DNA of 64,000 nucleotides from Sepiola atlantica (Eukaryota > Mollusca > Cephalopoda > Sepiida > Sepiolidae). Where the stretch lies: assembly GCA_963556195.1 (NCBI GenBank), contig OY744523.1:80226497-80290496 (forward strand). The letters run 5' to 3'. The notes beneath the pieces were generated by a model. The model had not been told where the DNA came from and searched no databases. It saw only the letters and a program-made list of their open reading frames with translations. Below are positions 11,181 to 22,895 of this stretch, piece after piece. The position numbers were made by a program, and so were the translations under genes. Within the stretch, counting starts at the first letter, position 1; every line of letters starts with the position of its first letter.

Positions 11181-11379
11181 GCAATGATATCACCTGAATT
11201 TTCATGGTACTTTTAATAATGTTGGTCCAACATCTTTTAACTAAATGTTTAACATCAAAATTTGATGATTCATTAAATTTGCTCACCATTAAATCTACCA
11301 ATGGTAACATTCCACCCAAACTGTGTCCCCCTCTTTATAAAGTGTAGAGATCCTATGGTGATTTGGATGGGGCACAACA

Positions 11380-11804
11380 TTGACACCTTTCACGCTGATC
11401 TGGTATGGAAAAATACACAAGGACATTGCACGTCAAAATTCAGACCCAGGTCGGGTCACCGGAGTGATAAGTCCACAGTCAGTGGTCGTCAATGGCACGG
11501 CTCAACATGTAGGAGACGGGCACCCACGTCTCAGTTTAGCACCGATAGTGGACGACAATGATGACACATCATCAGAGTACTGAATGGAGTGAGCCAGATT
11601 CCGATACAAGTTGTAGTGGTTCTGTGTCTGAAACTGAGGGTGAGGATGGACGTCCTTGGTTGAGATGCCTTATTCCACTACCAATTCAGGTCCTGGTACA
11701 TCTGATGTAAGAGGGGAAGAAATAACTGTCCCACTACGGAGGAGTACTAGGATAAAGCGATCAGCCATCACCTGTCACTTGTGTGATCATAAGATCAGGG
11801 GGAG
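11380..11804 (+). pseudogene. C-terminal tail of a gypsy-like pol
   Basis: The frame 11656-11847 reads TVPLRRSTRIKRSAITCHLC, closely resembling the tail of the 8206-10750 element (LIPLRRSARNKRP, then C-x-x-C). It is followed by a purine tract (AGATCAGGGGGAG, 11792-11804) and an LTR-like start TGTGAC at 11805. It is therefore the 3' end of a related but different element whose upstream part is missing. The frame 11380-11583 belongs to the same decayed tail. Confidence 0.55.
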
Positions 11805-12220
11805 TGTGACAATAAAGAGGAACACTTACCAGCAGGAAAAAGAATAAAGTGCTTCGCATGTCATGTCTGCAGGATAAAAAAGAGCTTCTCTTGATAAAGG
11901 TAAACTTTTACAGTGGAGTCTGATTTGCATATGTGGAGATCAACTGATATAAACGAAGAGGACAGCTGGGAAACAGGAGAAGCGATTTTCATTGCAGAGA
12001 GAAAGTGATGGGACGGAAAATCGGTTGGAAGTTGGATAACCGTTAAAACTCTTTTTTATTTTAAATAATTTCTGGCACAGTTAGGTAACACTCGTAAACG
12101 GTGTTGTCATGCGCACAATGAACAAGTTAAATAAAGTTAAATAAAGATGGCTTCGATTAGATTCACTTTCGTCTTCATGTTATTTGTATCCACACACATC
12201 ACTGAATGAAACATGCAACA
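11805..12220 (+). repeat. LTR-like block between two gypsy fragments
   Basis: It begins TGTGACAATAAAG after a polypurine tract and ends GCATGCAACA immediately before a primer-binding-site-like TGGTGGCAGTGGTG (12221-12234). It therefore looks like a 3' LTR for the upstream pol tail and a 5' LTR for the downstream gag. Its last ~125 bp match 22072-22196. Whether it is one shared LTR or two juxtaposed ones cannot be settled by eye. Confidence 0.5.
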
Positions 12221-13140
12221 TGGTGGCAGTGGTGCACTAAAGGACTCCGGATGAAGAAAGAGAACAAAAGAATTATTTGGAAAATACAAAATCAGATAAG
12301 TAATTATTTCTCGCTTGATTTGGGGAAAAAAAAAGAAGAAAAATGGCGGACTCGGATATAACTAGCGTAAAGAGACGAGTGGCTGGCATAAGACCACTGC
12401 AACCACTGTGTGATGGGGGGGTAATTTATCTGAGAATTGGAAGCTTTTTAAGCAGAAATGGCAGAACTATGCCATTATTACGTACTTGGCGAAGCAGTCA
12501 GTACAATATTAAACGGCTTTAATTCTTCATACGCTGGGCGATGAAGCATTTGGAGTCTATTATGGATTCCAGTTCACAACACCCGAAGAACGAAGAAACC
12601 CCGACGAAATACTCCAAGTGTTTGATGAATATGCTATTGGGGGAGACAAATGAAACATATGAACGCTACATTTTTCATACAAGAAAGCAAGAAGAAGGAG
12701 AATCAGTGGAATGTACATGACAGTGGAAGTGTTTATCAACGCACTCTGAGCATTGAGAAAAATATGCAATATTTGCGATAAGTGTGCAGCCTCAATTCTT
12801 TGAGATCAGATAGTCCTAGGAATTCATGACCCTCAAACGCAGGCAGAAGTGCTGAAAGTGAGACAGCTGGACTTATAACAGTGCATAGACCTCTTTAAAT
12901 TATCGGAAAATGCCGCACAACAGTCCAAAGCTTTATGACTGGAGACGATGAACCGAATTAATGTGAGGCCCAAGGGAAAAGGGTCGATACAGAGAAAACT
13001 GGGGGAGTGCAAGTCATGTACATTCCGATAAATGTGGAGGAAGGAAAAATCGGGTTCAGTCAGTGGAGACACGTCAATATGGCAGTAGTTCAGAACAGAA
13101 AGATGTGGGCAGTGTCACAGTAAAAGAGAGGGTTAATGGG
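12221..13140 (+). pseudogene. gag pseudogene of an old Ty3/gypsy element
   Basis: After the PBS-like TGGTGGCAGTGG, an ATG at about 12343 opens a MADSDIT-like start. Across several frameshifts the gag hallmarks follow: NWKLFKQKWQNYAI, then LGDEAFGVYYGFQF, then a FDEYAIG block near 12620. Frames shift near 12415 and stops appear from 12650 on. The sequence is interrupted near 13145 by the next insertion, and the pol part of the same element resumes near 18176. A dead copy. Confidence 0.65.
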
Positions 13141-13264
13141 GTTATGTAGCAGTCATAGAGTTACTTTGTAATGCGTATCAATGTCCCTGTGAGCTGGTTT
13201 GGCCAATCAACTCGCAGGGCGCATTGATATCATTAGTTCCTTAGGGACTACTTGAGCTCCCTTA

Positions 13265-13431
13265 TGTAACGATGTTATTGTTTCGTTTTGTGACCAACTC
13301 TAGTTTTGTAACAACCGCGCATGCGCACTTCAATAAAGGTTTCTTCCATGTATATTCTTAAAACCAACAACACGCGTCTCTTGTTTGTCTCTACTAATAA
13401 ACCACTCAGTACGAGCAAACACAGTGTGACA
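13265..13431 (+). repeat. 5' LTR (167 bp)
   Basis: Begins TGTAACGATGTTATTG and ends GTGTGACA. It includes CAATAAAGG and CTAATAAACC, candidate polyadenylation signals. Very short for an LTR, but matched at 17731-17888. Confidence 0.9.
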
Positions 13432-13449
13432 TGGTGGCAGCGGTGAGAT
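13432..13449 (+). promoter_or_regulatory. Primer-binding site
   Basis: TGGTGGCAGCGGTGAGAT starts at the base after the 5' LTR. It matches the TGG-initial pattern of sites that pair with a tRNA 3' end. The older element uses nearly the same site at 12221. Confidence 0.65.
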
Positions 13450-13595
13450 ATAAAGAAAAATAAGAGAAAACAACGATAAAAGTAAGACATTATATTTTTT
13501 CTTTTCGAACCAAAACTTCGTAAAACTTCACACACACACGCTCGTCGAAGTTCGGAACAGAACTCTCGCACACACATAACAACACTACTACTACT

Positions 13596-14915
13596 ATGGC
13601 TAATATATCTATACCAGTTCCCATTCTTGACTGGGACTCTTCGCCTAACATTGCAGAGTCATTCAAGATATTCCAACACCGTTTGGAACTTTATTTCACA
13701 GCGAAGCGAACTAAAGAAGAAGAGAAAGTGCCTATCGTTCTACTCGCAACTGGCGAGGAAGGAATTCGTAGATACAACAGTTGGTCTATGTCAAGCGAAG
13801 ACCGGAGAGACGCCGACAAAATTTTCAACGCATTTATGGAGCAGCTGGAACCGGCAACCAACCACCGTATATGTAGGCTCAAACTCGGTAGATACCAACA
13901 AAAGCCTACCGAGACGACCGACATATTTCTAAACAGGTGTCGCTTACAGGCGAAGAAATGCGACTTCACATCCCATGAAATGAACGAACGTTTAGTAGAA
14001 ATACTGATAGCCAACACGCCCATACCGGACTTACAAAAAGAACTGTTAAACAAACCGAAGGGCTACACAATAGAAGAGGCTGTGAAATTAGCACACACAT
14101 ATGAGGCTTCAGCCGTGTATATAAACAAAATACACCAACTACATGGCCTGTCACAGATAGACACCATAAATCGCGGTGGTTGCGAACGCCAGGAAGGCAA
14201 CAGAAATACCAGCAACTTATGTAAAAATTGTGGACGGGACCATCGTTTTGGCAAGGAGCATTGCCCTGCCAAGAACGACATATGCAGTTCCTGTGGAAAA
14301 ATGGGCCATTGGGCCAAATTGTGCTTCTCAGTGAGACTCAGACCCAGGAAACAAGGAAAATCCTGGCACAAAATCCATAGCCAGTCAAGGCACAAACAAC
14401 ATGTAACAGGCCGAAAAGTCGACAGCGTTGCTGAACATGACGACCAGGCCACAACAAACCTACATGCGGCGATGGAGCACCTCATATTCAGCACTATTTA
14501 CAGTGAACATCCACTGCATAAACAAAAAACAACACAAAATGAAGCATTTGTCAATATCAACGTTATATTGACAGACCACCCAGGTACGCACAGCCTCAAA
14601 CTGAAGGTAGACACAGGTGCACAAGCAAACACACTACCTTTACGCATATTCCGCAGTATGTGCCCCTCCGCCATAAACGAAGACGGAAACCCAATACCTG
14701 GATCACTAAACCCAACGAAATGCATACTGACAGCATACAACAACACTGAAATAAAATGCCATGGCACCACAAACATCAGGTGCAAATACAAGGACTCCTC
14801 ATGGCTCAACACTCAATTTTATGTGGTCAACACTCCAGGACCAGCTATACTGGGCCTGCCAACATCTGTAGCATTTAACGTTGTGACAATGAACTGTGCC
14901 ATATCAACAGCATAG
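13596..14915 (+). CDS. Gag-protease polyprotein of the 13265-17888 element
   Basis: An intact 439-residue frame. Residues 1 to about 190 form the capsid region (PVPILDWDSSPNIAESFKIF at the start). Two cysteine-rich knuckles follow at about 210-248: CKNCGRDHRFGKEHC, a longer variant, and CSSCGKMGHWAKLC, the classic C-X2-C-X4-H-X4-C. An aspartic protease follows at about residue 345 with LKVDTGAQANTLPL (DTGA active site) and closes with ILGLPTS. The ATG at 13596 sits in an A-rich context after a ~165-base leader. Pol continues from the -1 frame at the 3' end, where a SIDDLMRLHPDRF segment precedes RT, so a frameshift expression mode is likely. Confidence 0.85.
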   Translation: MANISIPVPILDWDSSPNIAESFKIFQHRLELYFTAKRTKEEEKVPIVLLATGEEGIRRYNSWSMSSEDRRDADKIFNAFMEQLEPATNHRICRLKLGRYQQKPTETTDIFLNRCRLQAKKCDFTSHEMNERLVEILIANTPIPDLQKELLNKPKGYTIEEAVKLAHTYEASAVYINKIHQLHGLSQIDTINRGGCERQEGNRNTSNLCKNCGRDHRFGKEHCPAKNDICSSCGKMGHWAKLCFSVRLRPRKQGKSWHKIHSQSRHKQHVTGRKVDSVAEHDDQATTNLHAAMEHLIFSTIYSEHPLHKQKTTQNEAFVNINVILTDHPGTHSLKLKVDTGAQANTLPLRIFRSMCPSAINEDGNPIPGSLNPTKCILTAYNNTEIKCHGTTNIRCKYKDSSWLNTQFYVVNTPGPAILGLPTSVAFNVVTMNCAISTA

Positions 14916-17574
14916 ATGATCTGATGCGTTTACACCCTGACAGATTCGACCGCATTGGCGAGTTCAAGAAAACACACAAGCTCACTGTCAACCCTAACAT
15001 CCCATGCCATAGACGCACCGAGAAGAACGCCAATAGCCATTGCTGAAAAGATCAAGGCTGAACTAGACAAGATGGAGTCACAGAATGTCATTCGTCGTAT
15101 TGAGGAGCCAACAGACTGGGTAAGCTCCCTTACATATGTAACCAAACGCGACAGCACAATAAGGGTCTGCTTAGACCCAAGGGCACTAAACAAAGCCCTA
15201 ATGCGGCCATATCATCAAATTCCAACAGTTGAGGAACTCAATCACCGGTTTGCAGGTGCAAAATACTTCTCAAAACTGGATGCTAAGGCAGGATACTGGT
15301 CTATAAAGCTTGACCAGGAAAGCCAGATCCTGACCACTTTTCAAACACCATTTGGAAGGTACTGCTTCCAAAGACTTCCATTTGGTTTAAACGTGAGCCA
15401 AGACATCTACCATCTTGAGATGGACAGAATACTTGAGAAGTGCACAGGAGCATGCGGTATAGCGGATGATATTGTTGTATATGGCTCAACAGAACGCGAA
15501 CATGACAACAACCTAAGGCACCTCATGGAAGCCGCCACACAAGACGGCCTCACAATGAATTCCAAGAAATGTGAGATAAAACGCCAGGAAATCTCCTTCT
15601 TCGGAAATATATACACCCATACTGGGATGAAACCTGACCCAGCAAAGGTACGAGACCTACAGGAAATGCCAGAACCACGCAATAAAACAGAACTGCAACA
15701 GTTCTTAGGTGTAATGACATACCTATCCCGTTTTATTAAGGATTTCAGCTCAAAAACCACTGTATTGCGTGACTTACTTCACAAAGAGTTAGAATTCCAA
15801 TGGGAGCCACACCACCAGACGGTTTTCAAAAACCTGAAGAGTGAAGTATCTGAAACATCCCTACTTCACTACTTTGACCCCAAGCGCCCAATCTACATGC
15901 ACTGTGACGCAAGTCTTCATGGAATAGGCGTAGCGCTTCTACAACCAGACGCAGCTGGTAATTTAATGCCTGTCTTATACGCAAGCAAGAGTCTGACACA
16001 AACAGAACAAAGATACGCATGTATCGAGTGGGAACTACTGGCAATCGTGTTTGGCACACATAGATTCCACACATATTTATACGGTCATGGTTTCCAAATT
16101 ATCACTGACCATAAACCTCTTGTCATGATCATTGACAAACCTCTCACCTCAGCTCCAGCTCGCCTACAACGAATGCTTATCCAGCTACAGGGATATAATT
16201 TCAGATTATCCTACAACAAGGGATCCGAAAACATATTGGCTGATGGGTTATCACGCCTGCCATCACCTGGTAATTCGGACCCTATCGATCTGGATGTTCG
16301 AGTTGACACCATTCGTTTCTCTGCTGACCGCATTGAAAAACTGAGAGACTGCACAACAGCCGACCCTCTGCTTAACCAGCTAAGAGATACCATTGTCACG
16401 GGATGGCTTGAGACAATCAAGCAACTGCCTACCGATATCAGAGAATTCTGGAGCCTAAGAGATCAGCTATCAATTGATGACGGCCTTATCCTTAAAGGAC
16501 AACAAATTGTCATTCCTCAGACCCTCCAAGAAGATATCCTAAAGCAACTCCACACTGCTTACTTAGGACAGGAGAAAACCAAACTCCTAGCCAAAGACAC
16601 TGTCTATGGGAAAAATATAAACAGAGACATCGAGCAATTCACAAGCTCATGTAGCATCTGTCAACAACATCAGCCATCACAAATGTCAGAGCCTCTTCTG
16701 CAGCACGACATTCCAACAAAGCCATGGGACGTAGTTGGAACAGACTTGTTCGAGCTCCATGGACATCAATGGCTGATCATAGCAGACTACTACTCCAAGT
16801 ACCCTGTCATCAAACAGTTACCTGCCCAATCACCAAGCAGTGTTATCGTAAAAATAACGCAACAAACCTTCGCGGAGTTTGGCATACCGTCAAAAGTGGT
16901 TAGTGACAACGGGCCGCACTTCTCAAGCGCCCTTTACCACGAATTTGCCACAGACCACCTCACCTCGAAGACCACAGGGAAATGGTTTCATAGAGCGCCA
17001 GATAAGGACCATCAAGACCATCCTCAAAAAGGCCAAGCAATCTGGGACAACACCCGAAATTGCATTGTTGCACTGGCGCTGCACACCTATCTCAAACGCC
17101 ATATCCAGCCCCGCACAGCTACTCATGGGTAGACGAATCCAATCCCCAATTGCAACAAAAATAGAAAACAACCACCAAGATCAGGATCAAATATATGATG
17201 CTTTTAAACAAAGGTAACATAAGCAAAAGAAATATTTTGACCAGCATGCACTCAAGGAAGACCTACCACCTTTATATCCTGGCCAGAGGGTAAGAGCACA
17301 AAACCCTACACACGGAAACTGGGACCTAGCAACCGTAGTATCTCAAGCAGATGGTCCCCGATCATATCTCCTAAAAACTGCAAACGGATATGTGCTACGG
17401 AGAAACCGGCAGCATATTAGGAGTGATCCAATAAGGCCAACCCCACCACAAACGCCAAAGCATGTAACATTTGCAGAACCACCTGTATGTACAACTCAGT
17501 CTTCACAAAGAGACTCCCAACAATACACTCGCAGTGGCAGGATGGTACGACCACCATCAAAAATGAACTTGTGA
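14880..17574 (+). pseudogene. Pol of the 13265-17888 element (RT-RNase H-integrase), broken
   Basis: RT fingers begin at about 15000. The palm carries YFSKLDAKAGYWSI (motif A) and GIADDIVVYG (catalytic motif, IADD). The connection and RNase H carry HCDASLHGIGVALL and ITDHKPL. The integrase zinc-binding region follows, with the CxxC pair SCSICQQH, then the DDE core: GTDLFELHG, SDNGPHFSSAL, then an ERQIRTIK-like segment. The frame enters from -1 of gag, shifts near 15000 and again near 16955 inside the integrase core, and a stop lies at 17215-17217. The C-terminal tail runs to TGA at 17572-17574. Few defects overall, consistent with a young copy. Confidence 0.85.
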
Positions 17575-17730
17575 ACATTTTCTAGAGAATTATAGCAAGC
17601 AATTCATGGGGCAGAATAATCCCCTGCTTCGCTGTAGCTATTCAGGCAGTCTACCCTGAATTAGCCCTTACCTTTTTATTATATATTGAATATGCTCAAT
17701 ACCATAATCTTCATATTGGTAAAGGGGGGA

Positions 17731-17888
17731 TGTAACGATGTTATCGTTTCGTTTTGTGACCAACTCTAGTTTTGTAACAACTGCGCATGCGCACTTCAAT
17801 AAAGGTTTCTTCCATGTATATTCTTAAAACCAACAACACGCGTCTCTCGTTTGTCTCTACTAATAAACCAAGCAAACACAGTGTGACA
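17731..17888 (+). repeat. 3' LTR (158 bp) after polypurine tract
   Basis: It follows AAAGGGGGGA (17721-17730). It differs from the 5' LTR by about three substitutions and lacks nine bases. TSD CCTTA lies at 17889-17893. Confidence 0.9.
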
Positions 17889-19959
17889 CCTTAGGATATG
17901 CGGACGATCACCAGATGCTACCCTGGCACCCACCAGTAAGGATCGCCTCAGCCTCTCTTCTGCCTCCTCGTCCACTAGACTCTACCAGCGGCTGCTATTT
18001 TCGCCTGAAGATATTTTAACTTCTTCTTTCGGACACTGTCAGAAGTTTCTTTCTACTTATACCAAACGGTATAGGTAACCTCAAATATACGAATAAGCAC
18101 CTTTCGTTTGTTGTTGTAAAAAAGGTTTCGTTTGTTTCTTTAATTCATTTTGTTTGTTAAATTAAGAATAGGGGATAACAAATCCTCTATTCTTACAGTT
18201 ATGCCTAAAATGATCAAGGCAGAAATGCTGGTAGGAGGGAAACCAATTGCTTTTCAGTTGAATATACTGAATGTGGAGCATGTGAAAAAGAAAACTCTTG
18301 AACCTTCAAATAAAATTCTGGTGATGTGGAACGGGGCAGAGGTAAAACGATTAGGAGTGTCGAGTTAAAATGAGAAACCCCAAGAATGGAAAGAAATATG
18401 GTGTCAGGTGTGTAGTGGTACAGGAAGGCTTCCACCCTCTACCTGAAGCAACTGCAATCCAACAGATGACACTCATAACTGTTAACAAGGATCAGTTCAG
18501 GATGGTTGCTAAAATATCGCAAGTAGATAAATTGAGCACTCAGCAACCCAATGAGATCTTGGGTCAATTCAAAGATGTATTTCAGAATGAGTTAGGTCGA
18601 CTACCGGAAAAAGTACATTTAGAGGTTGATCCAAACATAACACATCATGTGACAGCAGCAAGAAGAGTATCTGTATCTCTAAAAACGAAACTGAAGACAG
18701 AACTGGACAGACTAGTGGACAAGAAGGTGATTGAACCAACACCATGGGTGAGGCATTAGCACTAGTAGTCAAGAAAAATGGAAAACTGCGAGTCAACACC
18801 ATTAAATAAGGTGCTGAAACGGGAACATTTCCAGCTATCTGTGCTGAAGAATCTACTATCAGAACTGACTGACAGTAAAGTGTACCTTGGATCTAAGGGA
18901 TGTATTTTGGCACCTGAAATCGGACGAAGAAAGCAGCCATTTGACAACATTTGCCACTCCTTTTGGCCGGTTCTGATGGAAGAGGCTACCATTTGGAATA
19001 TATCTAGCCCCAGAGATGTTCCAAAATAACTTTTACAACAATGTCTCTGACCTGAAAGGGGTGGTAAACAAAGCAAATGATCTTCTTGTGGTAGGGAAAG
19101 GTAAAACCATGGAGGAAGCCAGGGCAGATCATGATAAAAAACTGAGGTCGCTTCTGCAAAGATGTTGCAAACGTGGCATACGGTTAAATGCTGAAAAATT
19201 GAAGTTGTGAGAAACTGCTTTGTCTTTCATGGAACATATAGTATCCTGTGAGGACTTTCAGCCTGATCCAGAGAAGGTAAAGGCCATAATGGAGATGCCG
19301 TGTCCAACAGATGTAAAGGGAGTACAAAGTTTAGGCGGCTTTGTGAATTATCTAGCAAAATTCCTGCCACGCATCTCAGATTTGATGGCTCCCATCTGCA
19401 ACTTAATCAAGACAGATGTACCCTGGACTTGCTCCCAGATGCTTTTGAGAACATGCTGATGCGATTGCAAAGGGATGATGCCACAGTTCTGTATTATCCA
19501 GGCAAGAAGATGTACCTTGCAGATACATTGTCAAAGGCATTTGTTAACAGGGTGAGTTATGAACATGATGAAGAGGAGGATGTCAGAGAAGCCGAGTATG
19601 TTCCTGTTACAGAAACAAGGTTGCTTGAACTGCGATCGGCCACAAAGGAAAATAGGTGTATGCAGCAGTTACAAAGTCATATTAGAGGGATGGGCAGATG
19701 AAAAGATATATCTCGACCCAGAGGTGAGACCGTACTTCACCTTTCGAAGTGAAATGACAGTGCAAGATGGGTTGATTTTTAGGGGAAACCGTGTGGTGAT
19801 ACCCACGAGCAAGTGGAGGCTCTTGAAAGAAAAATACATTCCTCACACATGGGAGTAGAAGGATGCTGCAGAAGAGCTAGAGAATGTTTATACTGGCCCA
19901 ACATGAACAATGACATTAGGGACTATGTGGCAAAATGCTCCACATGCAAGAAGTAATGG

Positions 19960-20290
19960 TCCACGAAGGCCCCGAAAGACCATGGGCAAAAATTGTTGAA
20001 TTATCAATTTTGTCAGACTGTTAAAATCTATTTTAAGGGTTATCTCCCTTGTTCCATTATTATATGGGGACGAGATTTTCCTTGTAAGAATTGGGGTTAT
20101 CTGCCCTTCTTCTCTTTTTTTCTGTTTTTTGTTGTTCTGTCGTAGAAAAATAAATGCACGACTCGCGTGGAAACCTACAAAATGTGTTTGTCTTGTTAAC
20201 TGAATTGTCCTGCCATGAAGAATGTCTGAATGTTGCTGAAATCAAAAGGTATGGCTTTATATCGATAATAATTCTTAACAAAAATTGGGG
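19960..20290. repeat. Unidentified insertion inside the integrase region
   Basis: About 330 bp of non-coding sequence, including GTTATCTCCCTTGTTCC and a T-rich stretch, interrupts integrase homology that ends near 19955 and restarts near 20390. No tRNA or TIR structure was recognised. Confidence 0.4.
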
Positions 20291-21029
20291 TGGATTTGTT
20301 CATGTTTGTTAATTTGAGTAATTTCTGGGAGATTGATTATCTTCCAGACACACAGACAAAGACAATAATTACAAAACCCAAGCACCACTGTGCAAGATAT
20401 GGAATACCTGCCCAGATTGTAACAGACAATTCAGTAGTCAGGACTTTGTCACTTTTGCACGGAAGTGGTGTTTTACACACACACCAGTCAGTCCCTACAG
20501 CAGCAAAGCAAATAGCAAAGCAGAATCAGCAGTTAAAACTGCAAAGACTTTGTTCCGGAAAGCCAGGGAGGATAGGGCTGATCCATATCTAGCAATGCTG
20601 GATCACAGAAACACACCAGCTAAAGGTCTCCTGTCGCCAGCACAGAAGCTGATGTCAAGGAGAACAAAAACACTTCTTCCAACTCTGGAAAATTTGTTGA
20701 AGCCGGAAATCCACAATAACTTTTAAAAAGCGGTAAAGAATGATAGCATGAGGCAATAAGAAAGTGAAATGCCTTTACGACCCGGAGATGTAGTACGGGT
20801 CAAACCTCACGTGAAAGGGCACAAAGAGTGGAATGAAGCGACTGTGTTGGAGAAGCTGGATGCTAGATCATATCACATTGATGTTGAAAGGGGAATACGT
20901 CGACGAAATAGAATAGACCTGAGGAAAGCAGCAGAAGCACCCCTAATAGCATCAAGGAGTAGCCAGCTATATCAAGAAAATAGTGAGACAACAGCAATCA
21001 CATAATCGGACAAAGAGGTGACCACTACT

Positions 21030-21795
21030 CCACAAATGTCTCAAGATGACAGTATTGACATCCTAATATGTAATCATACCGGCGTAAACAGAAAAACACA
21101 AAGCAATAGCAAATTCACTTCAACAACAAAACGCTCAAACTAGCCATAAAATCGGCTCCCACAAGCTGTTTAGCAAAAAGGCGCTGAAAACGCCAAAAAT
21201 ATTGATCACGTGATTGTCTACTAATACGTCCGCCAAACCAGGGGTAAACAAAATAAAACCAACAGCCGTGAAAAAATCAGTCTCCTTTTCTCTTTTCCCT
21301 ACCACTAGCGATTAAGACGGTCCTGTCAACAGACTCCTAAAGCATTGAGGCAAGAAGCTGCCTGCTGCTGTCTCACTCTCGACTCCACACCGTTTCTCCT
21401 TCCTCCTCGCGGACACAGAACACTAGTAAGTTTGTACCTCTTTTTCTCTCTACAAATTAATGTCAAACACACACACACTGGTGTCCTCACACTAACAACA
21501 GAGCGACACGCACACAAATGCTTACACAGTGAAAAAAATGTATACGTACATCCAAACACGTGAGGTTTTCAACAAAAACCCATTAAGGGAAATAACTTTG
21601 AACAGCAAATGAAGTTCAATATTAAAACTGTGAACATTCTACACAAAAAAACAAAGAGACTTTTATTGAGAATATGTTCAATAAATTGTTATTGTTGATA
21701 TGAATGTTTGAGTGCTGGGTTCTCACTTTTTATCTTTTTTGTGTTGGTTACTGGTGTATTTTGTTCGTTCTTTCATGTTCAACAAGAATAGAATT
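21030..21795. repeat. Unidentified insertion between integrase and pol tail
   Basis: About 770 bp without pol homology separates the integrase C-terminus (ends 21003) from the pol tail (about 21830-21939). It contains a CT-rich stretch and an (AC)n run at 21470-21478. No family was recognised. Confidence 0.4.
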
Positions 21796-22071
21796 CGTTA
21801 GTACACCCACAGTATAGTGAGAAATAGGGCTAGTCCCAGAGCAGACTCTGAGACACCTCCAGATGAGATTGCAGTAAGGAGAACACGATCTGGGAGAATA
21901 ATCAAGGTGCCAATCAGACTGAAGGACTACTGCGTTTAAAAGATTTCTATGTAAAAGTGGAAGGGCAGAATAATCCCTGTTAGGCAGGAGGGTAGAATAC
22001 CCAATGAATGCCTAAGCCACTGAGCAAATCCTGTGGTGATGTCTTTTGTCACAAGAGGGAATATTTCACTG

Positions 22072-22196
22072 TTTACTTGTAAATGGTGTTGTCATGTGCA
22101 TCACGAACAAGCTAAATAAAGATAGCTTCGAATAGATCCACTCCCTGTGTCCGTGTTATTTGCATCCACACACATCACTGAATGAAGCATGAAACA
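22072..22196 (+). repeat. 3' LTR end of the older gypsy element
   Basis: It matches 12090-12220 along its whole length, including GGTGTTGTCATG, TAAATAAAGAT and CCACACACATCACTGAATGA, and ends GAAACA at 22196. The start of this LTR could not be placed, because the sequences upstream differ between the two copies. Confidence 0.65.
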
Positions 22197-22199
22197 AGT

Positions 22200-22308
22200 G
22201 GGTGATCAGTTTACGTTACATTTATATACGAAACTGATCCCCCTCCTAAAATAAAAAATATATTAAGGAAAATTAAAAAGAAAACGGAATTCTCTAATGA
22301 CATGGTAA

Positions 22309-22357
<49 letters not shown>

Positions 22358-22510
22358 AAAAATAAAAATAAAAATAAAATTGAAATGGTCAAAAACGGGG
22401 GGTGATCGGTTTACGTTAAATTTATATAGGAAACTGATCCCCCTCCTAAAATATTTGAATTTCTTTTCCAAAAAACACGGAATTCTCTAGCGACTTGATA
22501 GGTAATTTGG
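22200..22510. repeat. Two ~105-bp direct repeats around a (CA)n/(AAAAT)n tract
   Basis: The segments 22200-22305 and 22398-22505 share TTTACGTTA, a GAAACTGATCCCCCTCCTAAAAT block and GGAATTCTCTA. Between them lies (CA)n at 22313-22352, then AAAATAAAAAT units. Each copy contains an imperfect hairpin (GATCGGTTT with AAACTGATC), the same signature as the repeat family at 35520-38010. Confidence 0.7.
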
Positions 22511-22699
22511 TCAGAAAAAAGGTGGGGAAAACGGGTTATGAACAATTACGAACAAGCGCTAAAAACTTCGTTGTATTAGTTTTGTTTTATTTGTATTATT
22601 TCACAAAATTAAATAATTGATAAAATCTATAAAACCAATCTGAGTATTTGCTGAAACTATAATCAGAAGGGACATTCTCAGGGTATTCACCGCCAGTTG

Positions 22700-22895
22700 A
22701 GCCATTACGAACTTACCGGAAGTCACAAAAATTGTCGAGCTACCATTTAATCTTCTTTTAAAATATAACGTGGCATTTCTGGGCTTCCGGTTTCTTCTCC
22801 ATGTGAATTGAATCGTTGAGAAGCGGCGGAAGTTGAATCTCTTCAATTGGAGGAAGAAAATAACACAGTAGATCCACCTCCATCAACTCGTCAAC
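22700..22895 (+). promoter_or_regulatory. SRP72: Presumed SRP72 promoter and 5' UTR
   Basis: Three ETS-family-like motifs lie just upstream of the start codon: ACCGGAAGT at 22715-22723, its inverse GCTTCCGGT at 22783-22791, and GGCGGAAGT at 22825-22833. ETS-driven, TATA-less promoters are common for housekeeping genes such as SRP subunits. No TATA box was seen. The start site is unknown; an unseen upstream non-coding exon is possible. Confidence 0.4.

Larger units (their letters stand above)
13265..17888 (+). mobile_element. Near-complete Ty3/gypsy LTR retrotransposon, 4.6 kb
   Basis: LTRs at 13265-13431 and 17731-17888 differ by about three substitutions and one 9-bp indel. The TSD CCTTA is at 13260-13264 and 17889-17893. 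A primer-binding site follows the 5' LTR and a polypurine tract AAAGGGGGGA (17721-17730) precedes the 3' LTR. Gag-protease is intact, but pol carries two frame breaks and a stop. This is the youngest insertion in the upstream cluster, since it interrupts an LTR that interrupts an older gypsy element. Confidence 0.9.
13146..18175 (+). repeat. Probable solo LTR, itself split by a gypsy insertion
   Basis: With the 13265-17888 element and one TSD removed, the two flanks form one ~400 bp block. It starts TGTAGCAG (13146) and ends near GGATAACA (about 18175), sitting between the gag and pol halves of the older element. TG...CA ends and the abrupt interruption suggest a solo LTR, but no convincing target duplication was found, so the boundaries are approximate. 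Confidence 0.4.
18176..21940 (+). pseudogene. Pol pseudogene of the older Ty3/gypsy element
   Basis: This resumes the element whose gag lies at 12340-13140. Order: a protease region (MLVGGKPIAFQLN, with the DTGA segment deleted), then RT N-terminus (LGRLPEKVHLEVDP, VSLKTKLKTELDRLVDKKVI), a badly broken RT palm at 18770-19210, and RT thumb (PDPEKVKAIMEMPCP). RNase H is mostly missing; YLADTLSKAF remains. The integrase zinc region is at 19860-19955 and the core remnant at 20390-20600 (KANSKAESAVKTAKTLF). The integrase C-terminus is at 20769-21003 and the final tail ends at TAA 21937-21939 (RRTRSGRIIKVPIRLKDYCV). Foreign inserts lie at about 19960-20290 and 21030-21795. Confidence 0.75.

Noticed and set aside
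21345..21563. Overlapping 72-77 codon frames on both strands
   Set aside because: CT/AC-rich composition in an insertion within a dead gypsy element; no protein features.
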